A DNA stretch of 64,000 nucleotides from Billgrantia saliphila (GTDB lineage Bacteria; Pseudomonadota; Gammaproteobacteria; Pseudomonadales; Halomonadaceae): the NCBI RefSeq assembly GCF_002930105.1, contig NZ_PJRN01000015.1, forward strand, positions 1 to 64,000, written 5' to 3'. Made by a program: the position numbers and the translations under genes. The notes under the pieces were generated by a model. That model saw only the letters and a list, made by a program, of their open reading frames with translations. It was not told where the DNA came from and ran no database searches. Positions 16,563-25,609 of this stretch are shown here, one piece after another (position 1 is the first letter of the stretch; every line of letters starts with the position of its first letter).

Positions 16563-17528
16563 TTGGCCCAGCTCGATGACCTGATCTTCTTCCAGCACCT
16601 GGCGCGGGCGGGGAGCCTCACTGGCACGGCCCGCGAGCTGGGACTGTCGCTGTCGGCAGTGAGCAAGCGGCTCAAGCAGCTCGAGGCGCGTCTGGGTGTA
16701 GAGCTGGCCAGCCGCACCACTCGACGTCTGAGCCTGACCGCCGAGGGAGAGCGCTATCTGGAGCGGGGTTCGGTGATCCTCGAGGAGCTTGCCGAACTGG
16801 AGGAGGCGCTTGGCGAGCAGCGCGCGGCGCTGTCGGGGCCGCTCAAGGTGAATGCCACCTTCGGCTTCGGCCGCCGTCACGTGGCGCCGCTGCTCTCCGC
16901 CTTCTGCGCCCGGCATCCCGGCCTCGAGGCGGTGCTCGAGCTTTCCAACTACCCGCTGAGCCTGGGCGAACAAGGGTACGACGTCGCCGTTCGGGTCGGC
17001 GAGCCGCCCGATTCGCGGCTGGTGGCCAGGTGCATCCTGGCCAACCGGCGTGTATTGTGCGCCGCACCCGCTTATGCCGCGCGCATGGCCCCGCTGGTCA
17101 CGCCCGCCGATCTCGTCGCTCATCCCTGCCTGGTACTGCGCGAGAACGACAGCGACTATGCCGTGTGGCGGTTCCAGCAATATGGCGATGTCGGTGCCGA
17201 GCAGGCGGTCAAGGTGGCCGGCCCTCTGGCCAGCAACGATGGCGAGGTGATCGTACGGCTGGCGCTCGAGGGGCACGGAATCGCGTTGCGCTCCTGGTGG
17301 GACGTACATGAGTTGCTGGAGCGCGGTGAGCTGGTGGAGCTGCTGCCGCAGTGGCGTGGCGTGCGAGCGGACTTCTACGCCGTCTATCAGCAACGGCGAC
17401 ATGTTCCGGCTCGCATCCGCGCTTTCGTTGCCTATCTTGAGCAAGAGATGCCTCGGCGGGTGACCCTGCCACATCGACCGGGACAAGATCAGGCCAAGAG
17501 GGCCACGAAAGGAGACAGGCGTCCTTGA
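16563..17528 (+). CDS. LysR-family regulator divergent from the dehydrogenase/dehalogenase pair
   Basis: A 321-residue LysR protein. The N-terminal helix-turn-helix is LARAGSLTGTARELGLSLSAVSKRLKQLEARLG, followed by the linker helix and a periplasmic-binding-like effector domain from about residue 90. The most plausible start is TTG 16563, preceded by GGTGGAG; a GTG at 16551 is in frame but lacks a ribosome site. The 72-84 bp divergent gap to the hydrolase gene is the natural operator site. It likely senses a dicarboxylate or the dehalogenase substrate. Its stop overlaps the next start (TTGA), an unusual coupling to a glycosyltransferase. Confidence 0.85.
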   Translation: MAQLDDLIFFQHLARAGSLTGTARELGLSLSAVSKRLKQLEARLGVELASRTTRRLSLTAEGERYLERGSVILEELAELEEALGEQRAALSGPLKVNATFGFGRRHVAPLLSAFCARHPGLEAVLELSNYPLSLGEQGYDVAVRVGEPPDSRLVARCILANRRVLCAAPAYAARMAPLVTPADLVAHPCLVLRENDSDYAVWRFQQYGDVGAEQAVKVAGPLASNDGEVIVRLALEGHGIALRSWWDVHELLERGELVELLPQWRGVRADFYAVYQQRRHVPARIRAFVAYLEQEMPRRVTLPHRPGQDQAKRATKGDRRP

Positions 17529-18850
17529 ACGTTCTCATGTTCACCAATACCTATGCGCCCATCGTGGGCGGGGTCAGCGAATCCGTACAGCGACTCAAGA
17601 CGCAGCTGCAGTTGGCGGGACATGACGTGCTGGTAGTGGCGCCTCGCCTCGAGGGGCAGCCACGCAATGAAGCCGACGTAGTGCGTGTCGTGGCGGTGCA
17701 GCATTTCAACGGCAGCGATTTCTCGCTACCGGTACCCATCCCAGGCCAATTGGTCGAGGCAGTCGAGGCGTTCGATCCCGACGTGGTGCATTCCCATCAT
17801 CCCTTCCTGCTGGGGGATACCGCGGCTCGGGTGGCCGACACCTACGGCCTGCCGCTGATCTTCACCCACCATACTCTCTACGAGCACTACACCCATTATG
17901 TGCCCGGCGACTCCACGATGATGCAGCGCTTCGCCAAGGCTCTGGCCACGGAGTACTCGCACATGTGCGACGAGGTAATCGCGCCCAGCGCGAGCATTCG
18001 CGATCTGCTGCTAGAGCGTGGCGCCAATGCCTCGATCTCGGTGGTGGCGAGTGGTGTCGATGTCGCACGCTTCGCCTCGGGAAACGGCAAGCTCTGGCGC
18101 GAGCGGCTTGGACTTCCCCATGACGCCTACGTCATCGGCCATCTGGGAAGGCTGGCGCGGGAGAAGAACCTGCTCTTCCTGGCCGAGTCGGTAGGGCTCG
18201 CACTCGAACGGCTGCCCGAGGCGCACTTCCTGGTGGTCGGCGACGGCGACGCCAGGGCGGCCATGCGCGAGATTGCCGAGCGGCGGGGCATCGCCGGGCG
18301 GGTGCATTTCACCGGCAACCTGCAGGGCCAGGCGCTGGTCGACGCCTATCACGCCATGGATGTCTTCGCCTTCGCTTCGCATAGCGAGACGCAGGGCATG
18401 GTGATTGCCGAGGCGATGGCCACGGGGCTTCCGGTGGTTGCCGTCGATGCGCCCGGTGTCAGGGAGATGATCGTCGATGAGCGCAACGGCCGCCTGCTGG
18501 CCGACGACGACGTCGAGGCCATGGCGCGGGCACTGGTGGCGCTGAGCGACGCCGAGCGGCGTCGGCCGATGGCGGCGTCGGCCCGCAGGATGGCCGAGAA
18601 CGTCGACGAGTCGCGCTGCGCCGAACGGTGCCTGGCCGTCTATCGACGCGCCATCGCCGTGGGCGGCCCCTACACCCATGCCGACGAGGGGGGATGGGAC
18701 CGCGTACGTGCCAGGCTCGGCGCCGAGTGGCGCATGCTGCGTCATCGCGGGCGGCTGCTCAAGCACATCGTTCAGGGAGAGTGGGATCAGGAGCGTCCGA
18801 CCTGGTGGCCGGGGCGGCGCGAGCGGGAGACGGAGCTGCCCCCCAAGTGA
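17525..18850 (+). CDS. GT4-family glycosyltransferase
   Basis: A 441-residue GT-B glycosyltransferase. The N-terminal domain starts VLMFTNTYAPIVGGVSESV and includes DVVHSHHPFLLGDTA and TYGLPLIFTHHTLYEHY, typical of diacylglycerol glucosyltransferase-like GT4 enzymes. The C-terminal nucleotide-sugar domain shows GHLGRLAREKNL, VVGDGDARAAM and FASHSETQGMVIAEAMATGLPVVA (the E-x7-E motif). A basic C-terminal tail (REREWRMLRHRGRLLKH-like) may contact the membrane. It begins with TTG at 17525, preceded by AAAGGAGA and overlapping the LysR stop. The acceptor is probably a membrane lipid or a cell-surface glycan. Confidence 0.85.
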   Translation: MNVLMFTNTYAPIVGGVSESVQRLKTQLQLAGHDVLVVAPRLEGQPRNEADVVRVVAVQHFNGSDFSLPVPIPGQLVEAVEAFDPDVVHSHHPFLLGDTAARVADTYGLPLIFTHHTLYEHYTHYVPGDSTMMQRFAKALATEYSHMCDEVIAPSASIRDLLLERGANASISVVASGVDVARFASGNGKLWRERLGLPHDAYVIGHLGRLAREKNLLFLAESVGLALERLPEAHFLVVGDGDARAAMREIAERRGIAGRVHFTGNLQGQALVDAYHAMDVFAFASHSETQGMVIAEAMATGLPVVAVDAPGVREMIVDERNGRLLADDDVEAMARALVALSDAERRRPMAASARRMAENVDESRCAERCLAVYRRAIAVGGPYTHADEGGWDRVRARLGAEWRMLRHRGRLLKHIVQGEWDQERPTWWPGRRERETELPPK

Positions 18851-18853
18851 GGC

Positions 18854-19537
18854 TCAGACCCGACGCTGCCGGCGCCGGTCGGCCCAGCGCTTGATACCGT
18901 AGAGCAGCGCGAGCCCGGCGACAATGCCGCCCGCCGCCCAGGCCAGCTCGTGGCGATCCTCGGCGGTCAGCAGCGTGCCGAGCTGGCTGCCGAGCAGGAT
19001 GATGCCGGCGAGCCCGGGGGTCAGGCCGATGATCGTCCCCAGCATGTAGTCGCGAAAACGGATATGGAAGGCGCCGGCCATCATATTGGTCAGCGTGAAG
19101 GGTGCCAACGGTAGCAGGCTGACCAGCGTCATGGTGCGAATGCCGCGACCGGCCAGATAGCGCGACAGGCCGTGAAGGCGGGTGCCGCCATGGCGCAGCA
19201 GCGCGTCGCGCCCCAGCCGGCGCCCCAGCCAGAAGGTGACGACCGAGCCGGCGAGGGTGCCGATGAAGGAGTAGATGAAGCCCCATACGGGACCGAACAA
19301 CAGGCCCGTGAGAACGACCAGTACGCTCAGCGGAAACATGGTCAGCGAAGCGACCAGATAGGCACTCACCACCACCGCGCCCGCCCAGGGCGTGTCGCGC
19401 CAGGCCAGCGAACCCTGCATCAACGCGAGCAGGGTATTGGCATCGAGCAGGTCGTTGGCCGCCAGCCACTGCCACAGCAGTCCCAGCGGTACGAGAACCG
19501 CGAGAGAGGCGAGGGCGAGCAGGACGGAGCGGGGCAT
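18854..19537 (-). CDS. TVP38/TMEM64 (DedA-superfamily) membrane protein
   Basis: A 227-residue integral membrane protein with about six hydrophobic segments. The VTT/SNARE-associated core is seen in VVLTGLLFGPVWGFIYSFIGTLAGS and LVSLLPLAPFTLTNMMAGA, with the re-entrant GTxxGxxPG-like turn as GTIIGLTPGLAGI. Family members are lipid scramblases or transporters. It is convergent with the glycosyltransferase gene, with 3 bp between the stops. The C-terminus is strongly basic. An 8+8 inverted repeat lies just upstream of its start. Confidence 0.85.
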   Translation of the reverse strand: MPRSVLLALASLAVLVPLGLLWQWLAANDLLDANTLLALMQGSLAWRDTPWAGAVVVSAYLVASLTMFPLSVLVVLTGLLFGPVWGFIYSFIGTLAGSVVTFWLGRRLGRDALLRHGGTRLHGLSRYLAGRGIRTMTLVSLLPLAPFTLTNMMAGAFHIRFRDYMLGTIIGLTPGLAGIILLGSQLGTLLTAEDRHELAWAAGGIVAGLALLYGIKRWADRRRQRRV

Positions 19538-19545
19538 CGAAGCGA

Positions 19546-19574
19546 CCTATGCTGGGGAGAGGCTACAGCATAGG
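19546..19574. repeat. Inverted repeat upstream of the TVP38 gene
   Basis: CCTATGCT (19546-19553) and AGCATAGG (19567-19574) are perfect inverted copies with a 13 bp spacer. It starts nine bases upstream of the TVP38-gene start and follows the LacI gene stop on the minus strand. It could be a weak terminator for lacI or an operator. Confidence 0.35.
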
Positions 19575-19616
19575 CGGGTCGCGCGAAGAGGCCAACCGGT
19601 TCGGCTCGCGTGGCGC

Positions 19617-20657
19617 TCAGGTGCTCTCGCCGATCAGCAGTTCGAAACCCACATCATGTTGGCGCCGCAGGACGCGCTTGCTCTCGAGGCGGCGGATCAC
19701 CTCTTCGGCGGCGAGCTGCCCCATGTGCTGTCGCGGCGAGCGGATCGTGGTCAGGCGTGGCGTGACGTGCTGGCCAAGGGGCAGGCCGTTGAAGCCGGCG
19801 ATGGCCATGTCGTCCGGCACGCTCAGCCCCCTTCGCTGGGCGTGCAGCAGCGCGCCGGTGGCCAGGTCGTCGTTGGCGAAGTGAATGGCGCTGATGCCCT
19901 CCCGGTGGGCCAGCGCGCACTCCAGTCCCTCGGCGCCGGCGTCCAGACTGCCGAGGGGGTCGAGCTCCAGCAGCGGCGCGTCGCATCCTGCCTGCTCGAG
20001 TACCTCGCGATGCCCGGCATAGCGCATTGCCGCGCGGTAATCGCCGCTCATCCGGGCGCCGACGAAGAGAACGCGGCGATGGCCTCGCTCGAGCAGATGC
20101 CGGGCCATGCAGCGTCCCGCCTCGGTATGGTCGAGCCCCACGTTAAGATCGAGCGCCTCGCCCAGCTCCATGACCTCCATGATCGGCTTGTCCCAGTTGG
20201 CCAGCAGGGTGCGGCAGGCCTCGCTGTGACGAAGGCCGGCGGTGACCAGCGCCGAGCAGGACCAGCCGAGGAAGGTGCGAATCAGCTGGTATTCGCGATC
20301 GATGTCGTAATCGGTATTGCCCAGCAGGATCTGGTAGCCCTGCGCCTCGAAGGTTTCCTGCAGCCCCTGGATCACCTCGATGAAGACGGTGTTGGCCAGC
20401 GACGGCACGATGACGGCGATGAAGCGCGAGCGGGCCGAGGCCAGGCTGCCGGCGGCCAGGTTGGGGACGTAGCCCAGGCGCTCCACGGCGGTGAGCACCC
20501 GGGCGCGAGTCTGCGCGTTGACCCGCTCGGGAGCGTTCAGCGCTCGCGAGGCGGTGATCGGCGACACGCCTGCGGCGTCCGCGACCTCCTTGAGGGTGGG
20601 CTGTTCCGAACCGCGGCGGCGTCTTGCTGGTGGGGCTTCATTAGACAATGGTCGCAT
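19617..20657 (-). CDS. LacI-family repressor of the four-carbon acid-sugar operon
   Basis: A 346-residue LacI/GntR-type repressor. The helix-turn-helix is TLKEVADAAGVSPITASRALN (about 21-41) with the hinge helix YVPNLAAGSLASARS. The effector domain runs from IAVIVPSLANTVF to IGE near the C-terminus, with VGLDHTEAGRCMARHLLERGHRRV and HFANDDLATGALL. It is divergent from ltnD across 133 bp that contain tandem palindromes of the GntR-box kind. The inducer is expected to be threonate, erythronate or a pathway intermediate (inference). Confidence 0.88.
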   Translation of the reverse strand: MRPLSNEAPPARRRRGSEQPTLKEVADAAGVSPITASRALNAPERVNAQTRARVLTAVERLGYVPNLAAGSLASARSRFIAVIVPSLANTVFIEVIQGLQETFEAQGYQILLGNTDYDIDREYQLIRTFLGWSCSALVTAGLRHSEACRTLLANWDKPIMEVMELGEALDLNVGLDHTEAGRCMARHLLERGHRRVLFVGARMSGDYRAAMRYAGHREVLEQAGCDAPLLELDPLGSLDAGAEGLECALAHREGISAIHFANDDLATGALLHAQRRGLSVPDDMAIAGFNGLPLGQHVTPRLTTIRSPRQHMGQLAAEEVIRRLESKRVLRRQHDVGFELLIGEST

Positions 20658-20702
20658 CCTCCGGGCGGTTCCTTGCTGCCGGCCATTCGATCATCTACAA
20701 CG

Positions 20703-20732
20703 ATGATAGCGCTAACATGATAGCGCTACCAT
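20703..20732. promoter_or_regulatory. Tandem LacI-type operators upstream of ltnD
   Basis: ATGATAGCGCTAACAT (20703-20718) and ATGATAGCGCTACCAT (20717-20732) are two near-palindromic 16-mers sharing their terminal AT. Each centres on TAGCGCTA flanked by ATG/CAT, the layout of the GntR/IdnR operator class bound by LacI-family proteins. They lie 45-75 bp from the lacI start and 58-88 bp upstream of the ltnD start. Confidence 0.75.
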
Positions 20733-20790
20733 GCGCGCTTTACACCTGGCACATGTCGCGACGAGGCCGCGCGAACCGAGGAGACCGACT

Positions 20791-21720
20791 GTGAGCGACA
20801 GCACGACAACACCCCGGGTGGGCGTCATCGGTCTGGGGGCGATGGGGCTGGGCACGGCGACGGCCCTGCACGAACGCGGCCTGCCGGTGGTCGGCTGCGA
20901 TATCGCCGAGTCGGCGTGCCGCGCCTTCGAACGTGTCGGTGGGCGCTGCGCGGGGTCTCCCGACGAGCTGGCGGCGGAATGCGACGTGGTGCTGACGATC
21001 GTGGTCAATGCCGAGCAGGTCGAGCGGGTGCTGTTCGGCGAAAGGGGCTTGGTGGACCGATTCAAGCCGGGCGGCTTATTGATCCAGTGCGCCACCGTGG
21101 CGCCGAGCCTGGCCAAGCGGCTCGCCGAGCGCCTGGCCGCGCACGGTATCGAGATGCTCGACGCCCCCATCAGCGGCGGAGCGGCCAAGGCGCGTTCGGG
21201 CAAGCTGTCGGTCATGGCCTCCGGCCGCGAGACGGCCTTCGCCAAGGCCGGGCCGGTGCTCGACGCCATGGCGGCCAGCGTCTACCGGCTGGGCGATGCG
21301 CCGGGTGTCGGCTCGAGCATGAAGCTGGTCAACCAGCTGCTCGCGGGCGTGCATATCGCCGCCGCGGCCGAAGCCATGGCGCTGGGGATTCGCATGGGGC
21401 TCGATCCGCAGACCGTCTTCGATGTCATCACCCACTCCGCCGGCAATTCCTGGATGTTCGAGAACCGAGTGCCGCACATCCTCGCCGGCGACTACACCCC
21501 GCTCTCGGCGGTGGACATCTTCGTCAAGGATCTCAACATCGTGCACGAGACCGGCCGCGAGCTGGCCATGACGACGCCGATCGCGGCCAGTGCCCTGCAG
21601 CAGTTCACCGCCGCCAAGGGCGCCGGTTTCGGCCGCGAGGACGACGCGGCGGTGATCAAGGTCTACCAGCGGCTTGGCGGCATCGCCTTGCCCGAAGCGG
21701 CCAATGACGGAGGCGTATGA
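20791..21720 (+). CDS. ltnD: L-threonate dehydrogenase
   Basis: A 309-residue beta-hydroxyacid dehydrogenase oxidising L-threonate to 2-oxo-tetronate. NAD binding is shown by GVIGLGAMGLGTATAL, the substrate loop by DAPISGGAAKARSGKLSVM, the catalytic lysine by MKLVNQLLAGVH, and the C-terminal domain by VDIFVKDLNIVHETG. The GTG at 20791, preceded by GAGGAGA, is chosen; the frame is open upstream into the operators. It is the first gene of the operon, and its stop overlaps otnK (ATGA). The flanking otnK-otnC-otnI set makes the threonate assignment more specific than the family alone would. Confidence 0.85.
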   Translation: MSDSTTTPRVGVIGLGAMGLGTATALHERGLPVVGCDIAESACRAFERVGGRCAGSPDELAAECDVVLTIVVNAEQVERVLFGERGLVDRFKPGGLLIQCATVAPSLAKRLAERLAAHGIEMLDAPISGGAAKARSGKLSVMASGRETAFAKAGPVLDAMAASVYRLGDAPGVGSSMKLVNQLLAGVHIAAAAEAMALGIRMGLDPQTVFDVITHSAGNSWMFENRVPHILAGDYTPLSAVDIFVKDLNIVHETGRELAMTTPIAASALQQFTAAKGAGFGREDDAAVIKVYQRLGGIALPEAANDGGV

Positions 21721-23045
21721 GCATGCCGATCATGCTGGGCGCCATCGCCGACGACTTCACCGGCGCGACGGATCTCGCCAACAACCTGGTACGAGGCGGC
21801 ATGCGCTGCGTGCAGTTGATCGGCGTGCCCGAGCGTCCCTTGGCGCAGCTGATCGAGGGCAGCGGCGACGTCGATGCCGTCGTCGTGGCGCTGAAGTCGC
21901 GCTCGTGCCCGGTCGACGAGGCGCTCCGCGACGCACTGCGAGCCCTCGAGTGGCTGTGCGCCGAGGGCGCCCGGCAATGCTTCTTCAAGTACTGCTCCAC
22001 CTTCGATTCCACCGAGCGCGGCAATATCGGGCCGGTCAGCGAGGCGCTGCTGGCTAGGCTCGAGGGGCGCGTCACGGTGATGGTTCCCGCTTTCCCGGTC
22101 AACGGCCGCACCGTCTACCAGGGCCACCTGTTCGTCGGCGACCGCCTGCTCAGCGAGAGCGGCATGCAGGATCACCCGCTGACGCCGATGCGAGACGCCG
22201 ATCTGGTGCGGGTGCTGGCGCGCCAGAGCGAGCACCCCGTCGGCCTGCTGGCCTGGCAGACGCTGGCCCGCGGCGCCCAGGCCGCGCGCTCGTGCCTCGA
22301 GAAGTTGGCCGGGCAGGGCGTGCGCCAGGTGGTCTGCGATACCTTGAGCGAAGCCGACCTGGCGACGCTCGCCGAAGCGGTGGTCGATCTGCCGCTGGTT
22401 ACCGGTGGCTCCGGCCTCGGCCAGGCGCTGCCGGCGCATTACCGCCGCCGTGGCTGGCTGGGGGAGGTGGCATCGCCCGGCGCCCTGGCGCCGGCCTCGG
22501 GTGGCGCCCTGGTGCTTGCCGGCAGTTGCTCGCGGGCGACGCTGGGCCAGGTCGATGCCTTCCTGGCGCGCCATCCCGGTTTCGCCCTCGACCCGATGGC
22601 CCTGGCCGAAGGGCCGGCGCATCGGGAGGAGGCATTGACCTTTGCCCGGCACCAACTGGCCAACGGCGGGCCGGCGCTGATCTATGCTTCGGCCGGCGCC
22701 GAACGCCTGCGGCGGGTCCAGCAGGCCCTCGGCAGGGAGCGCGCGGGCGAACTGGTGGAGCAAGCGCTGGGCCACCTGGCCCGTGTCCTGGTCGCCGAAG
22801 GCGTGGGGCGGCTGGTGGTCGCGGGGGGCGAGAGCGCCGGTGCGGTGGTGTCGGCACTCGGCCTGCAGGCGCTGCGCATCGGCGAGCAGATCGACCCCGG
22901 TGTGCCCTGGACCCAGGCCACCGTCGTGGGGCGCGAAACACCCCTTTCGCTGGCGCTGAAGTCGGGCAACTTCGGGCGCGAGGACTTCTTCCTGCGCGCC
23001 TTCGAGACGCTGCCGACGACCGGCGGCGAAGGAGGAAGGGCATGA
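21717..23045 (+). CDS. otnK: 3-oxo-tetronate 4-kinase
   Basis: A 442-residue four-carbon acid-sugar kinase (DUF1537). The N-terminal domain starts GAIADDFTGATDLANNLVRGG and includes FFKYCSTFDSTERGNIGPV, the hallmark substrate-binding stretch. The C-terminal nucleotide-binding domain shows LVLAGSCSRATLGQV, RLVVAGGESAGAVV and ALKSGNFGREDFFLRA. It phosphorylates 3-oxo-tetronate before decarboxylation by OtnC. It overlaps ltnD and otnC by 4 bp on each side (ATGA), so the three are translated together. Confidence 0.9.
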   Translation: MSMPIMLGAIADDFTGATDLANNLVRGGMRCVQLIGVPERPLAQLIEGSGDVDAVVVALKSRSCPVDEALRDALRALEWLCAEGARQCFFKYCSTFDSTERGNIGPVSEALLARLEGRVTVMVPAFPVNGRTVYQGHLFVGDRLLSESGMQDHPLTPMRDADLVRVLARQSEHPVGLLAWQTLARGAQAARSCLEKLAGQGVRQVVCDTLSEADLATLAEAVVDLPLVTGGSGLGQALPAHYRRRGWLGEVASPGALAPASGGALVLAGSCSRATLGQVDAFLARHPGFALDPMALAEGPAHREEALTFARHQLANGGPALIYASAGAERLRRVQQALGRERAGELVEQALGHLARVLVAEGVGRLVVAGGESAGAVVSALGLQALRIGEQIDPGVPWTQATVVGRETPLSLALKSGNFGREDFFLRAFETLPTTGGEGGRA

Positions 23046-23689
23046 GCACCGCCGACCGCAACCGCCTGCGCGAGCGGATCGCCACGCTGGGCAGGTCGCT
23101 GTTCGACCGCGGCCTGACGATGGGCTCGAGCGGCAACATCAGCGTGCGCCTGGAGGATGGTGGCTGGCTGATGACGCCGACCAATGCCTGCCTGGGGCGG
23201 CTGGATCCGGCGCGCATATCGCAGCTCGACCGCGACGGACGCCTGCTCGACGGCGACGCCCCGACCAAGGAGAGCTTCCTGCACCGGGCGATGTACGACG
23301 AGCGGCCGCAGTCGGGGGCCATCGTGCATCTGCATTCGACCCATTCGGTGGTGGTCTCCTGCCTCCCAGACGTCGACCCCCGCGACTGCATTCCGCCGCT
23401 CACCGCCTACTACGTGATGCGCGTGGGCCGGCTGCCGCTGGTGCCCTATCACGTACCGGGCGACCCGGCACTGGGCGACGCCGTGCGCGGGCTGGCCGGC
23501 CGCCACAGTGCCGTGCTGCTGGCCAACCACGGACCGGTGGTGGCGGGAAGGGATCTGGATGCGGCGGTCTACGCCACCGAGGAGCTCGAGGAGACGGCAC
23601 GGCTACACCTGCTGCTGCGCGGACACGATCCGCGCGTATTGACGCCTGAGCAGGTCGCCGAACTCGAGGCGCGCTTCCCGCGCGATTGA
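23042..23689 (+). CDS. otnC: 3-oxo-tetronate 4-phosphate decarboxylase (class II aldolase fold)
   Basis: A 215-residue class II aldolase/adducin protein that decarboxylates 3-oxo-tetronate 4-phosphate to dihydroxyacetone phosphate. The substrate loop is [11 protein letters not shown], the catalytic acid sits in [13 protein letters not shown]-like [17 protein letters not shown], and the zinc ligands are the two His of IVHLHSTHS plus the His of [11 protein letters not shown]. Its length is the family norm. It overlaps otnK and is followed 22 bp later by otnI. Confidence 0.88.
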   Translation: MSTADRNRLRERIATLGRSLFDRGLTMGSSGNISVRLEDGGWLMTPTNACLGRLDPARISQLDRDGRLLDGDAPTKESFLHRAMYDERPQSGAIVHLHSTHSVVVSCLPDVDPRDCIPPLTAYYVMRVGRLPLVPYHVPGDPALGDAVRGLAGRHSAVLLANHGPVVAGRDLDAAVYATEELEETARLHLLLRGHDPRVLTPEQVAELEARFPRD

Positions 23690-23711
23690 CACGAAACGAC
23701 GAGACACATCG

Positions 23712-24506
23712 ATGATTCGACTGGCTGCCAATCTCTCCATGCTATTCACCGAGCACGCCTTCCTCGACCGTATCAAGGCGGCTGCCGAGGCGGGCTTTCG
23801 CGGTGTGGAATACCTGTTCCCCTACGCCCACGACCCGCAGGTGCTGGCAGCAGCGCTGCGCGCGGCCGGCGTCGAGCAGGTGCTGTTCAACCTGCCGCCC
23901 GGCGACTGGGACGCCGGCGAGCGCGGCCTGGCCAGCCTGCCCGGGCGCGAGGCCGAGTTTCGCGACAGCGTGATCGAGGCGTTGCGCTACGCCGAGGCGC
24001 TGGGGTGCCCGCGCGTGCACGCCATGGCCGGGCGGCTGCCGGTGGACGCCGACGCCAAGACGCGCGCCGCCCATCATGCCACCTATGTGGCCAACCTGCG
24101 CTTTGCCGCCGCCGAGGCGGCCAAGGTGGGACGCCAGGTGCTGATCGAGCCGATCAACACCCGCGACATGCCGGGATATTTTCTCGCGCGCCAGGTCCAG
24201 GCCATGGCGGTGCTCGAGGAGGTGGGCGCCAGCAACCTGCGCCTGCAGCTGGATCTGTACCACTGCCAGGTCACGGAGGGCGACCTGATTCGCCATCTGG
24301 AGCGCCAGTTCGCCGCCGTCGCCCATGTGCAGGTCGCCGGCGTGCCGGAGCGCTGCGAGCCGGACGTCGGCGAAGTGCACTATCCAGCGCTGTTCGAACG
24401 CCTCGAGCGGCTTGGCTACGAGGGATGGGTCGGTTGCGAGTATCGCCCCGCCGGCTCCACTCGGGTGGGCCTGGGCTGGGGGCGGCGCTACGGCCTGCGC
24501 CCCTGA
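23712..24506 (+). CDS. otnI: 2-oxo-tetronate isomerase
   Basis: A 264-residue TIM-barrel isomerase of the hydroxypyruvate isomerase family, here expected to convert 2-oxo-tetronate to 3-oxo-tetronate. The metal and catalytic residues are visible as [15 protein letters not shown] (Glu), LQLDLYHCQ (Asp/His) and [18 protein letters not shown] (His and Glu). [18 protein letters not shown] is the typical N-terminus. Its place between otnC and denD gives the specific assignment. Confidence 0.88.
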   Translation: MIRLAANLSMLFTEHAFLDRIKAAAEAGFRGVEYLFPYAHDPQVLAAALRAAGVEQVLFNLPPGDWDAGERGLASLPGREAEFRDSVIEALRYAEALGCPRVHAMAGRLPVDADAKTRAAHHATYVANLRFAAAEAAKVGRQVLIEPINTRDMPGYFLARQVQAMAVLEEVGASNLRLQLDLYHCQVTEGDLIRHLERQFAAVAHVQVAGVPERCEPDVGEVHYPALFERLERLGYEGWVGCEYRPAGSTRVGLGWGRRYGLRP

Positions 24507-24563
24507 AGTCCGGCAACGCGAACGGTGACACGACGAACAACAACGACAGCGGGACGAAACGCC

Positions 24564-25544
24564 ATGCATATCCTCATCACCGGCGCCGCCGGTTTTCTCG
24601 GCCAGCGCCTCGTCGCTCGCCTGCTCGAACGCGGTGAGCTGCAAGGGCATGCCATTCAGCGCCTGACCCTCATCGACCAGATCGAGCCCCCTTCGTCCGA
24701 CAGCGACACGGTCGAGATCTATCGACACGCAGTGGATATCGCCGAACCCGGCGCGCTGGGCGACGTGCTCGATGCGCGTCCGCATGTCATCTATCACCTG
24801 GCCGCCGTGGTCAGCTCGGCCGCCGAGGCCGACCTGGACCTGGGCATGGAGGTGAACTTCGATGCCACCTGCGAGCTGCTCGAGGGCTGCCGGACGCGAG
24901 GCTTGACCACGACCCGCCTGGTAATGGCCAGCTCGGTGGCGGCCTACGGCGGCGACCTGCCCGCGGTGCTCGATGACATGACCGCGCTGCAGCCGCAGAA
25001 CTCCTACGGCACCCAGAAGGCCATGTGCGAACTGCTGATCAACGACTACAGTCGCCGCGGCCTGATCGACGGCTGCGTGCTGCGCCTGCCCACCATCATC
25101 GTACGCCCGGGGCGCCCCAACGCCGCCGCCTCGAGCTTTGCCTCAAGCATTCTGCGGGAGCCGCTGAACGGCGAGGACGCCATCTGCCCGGTGGCCACCG
25201 ACCTGGCAATGTTCGTGATGTCTCCGGCACGGGTGATCGAGGCCCTGGTGCACGGCGCCGAGGTACCGGGGGAGGCGCTGGCGCCGTTTCGCGCCTTCAT
25301 GCTGCCCGGCATCACGGTCACCGTGGCGGAGATGCTCGAAGCCCTGCGCCAGGTCGCCGGCGAACAGGCCCTGGCGCGGGTCCGTCACGAGCGCGACCCG
25401 CGTATCGAAGCCATCGTCGCCAGCTGGCCCGCGCGCTTCGACATCCGACGCGCCCGGGAACTGGGCTTCGCCGGCGATCGCAGCCTCGACGAGATCGTCG
25501 CTGCCTTCCTGGCGGAGAACGCACCCGCTCGAACCGGAGCATGA
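24564..25544 (+). CDS. denD: D-erythronate dehydrogenase
   Basis: A 326-residue extended short-chain dehydrogenase. The nucleotide-binding motif is LITGAAGFLGQRLVARLL, and the active-site pair is YGTQKAMCE (Tyr-x3-Lys) with Ser in MASSVAAYGG. In characterised four-carbon acid-sugar pathways DenD oxidises D-erythronate to 2-oxo-tetronate, feeding the same OtnI-OtnK-OtnC route as LtnD. The ATG at 24564 is chosen from the start of the Rossmann strand. Having both denD and ltnD in one operon implies use of both C4 acids. Confidence 0.85.
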   Translation: MHILITGAAGFLGQRLVARLLERGELQGHAIQRLTLIDQIEPPSSDSDTVEIYRHAVDIAEPGALGDVLDARPHVIYHLAAVVSSAAEADLDLGMEVNFDATCELLEGCRTRGLTTTRLVMASSVAAYGGDLPAVLDDMTALQPQNSYGTQKAMCELLINDYSRRGLIDGCVLRLPTIIVRPGRPNAAASSFASSILREPLNGEDAICPVATDLAMFVMSPARVIEALVHGAEVPGEALAPFRAFMLPGITVTVAEMLEALRQVAGEQALARVRHERDPRIEAIVASWPARFDIRRARELGFAGDRSLDEIVAAFLAENAPARTGA

Positions 25545-25609
25545 CGCCGCGGCGGCCCCACGCCGTCCGGCCCACCCCAAGGGGTTTCACAACAAGAGAG
25601 GTAATAACA

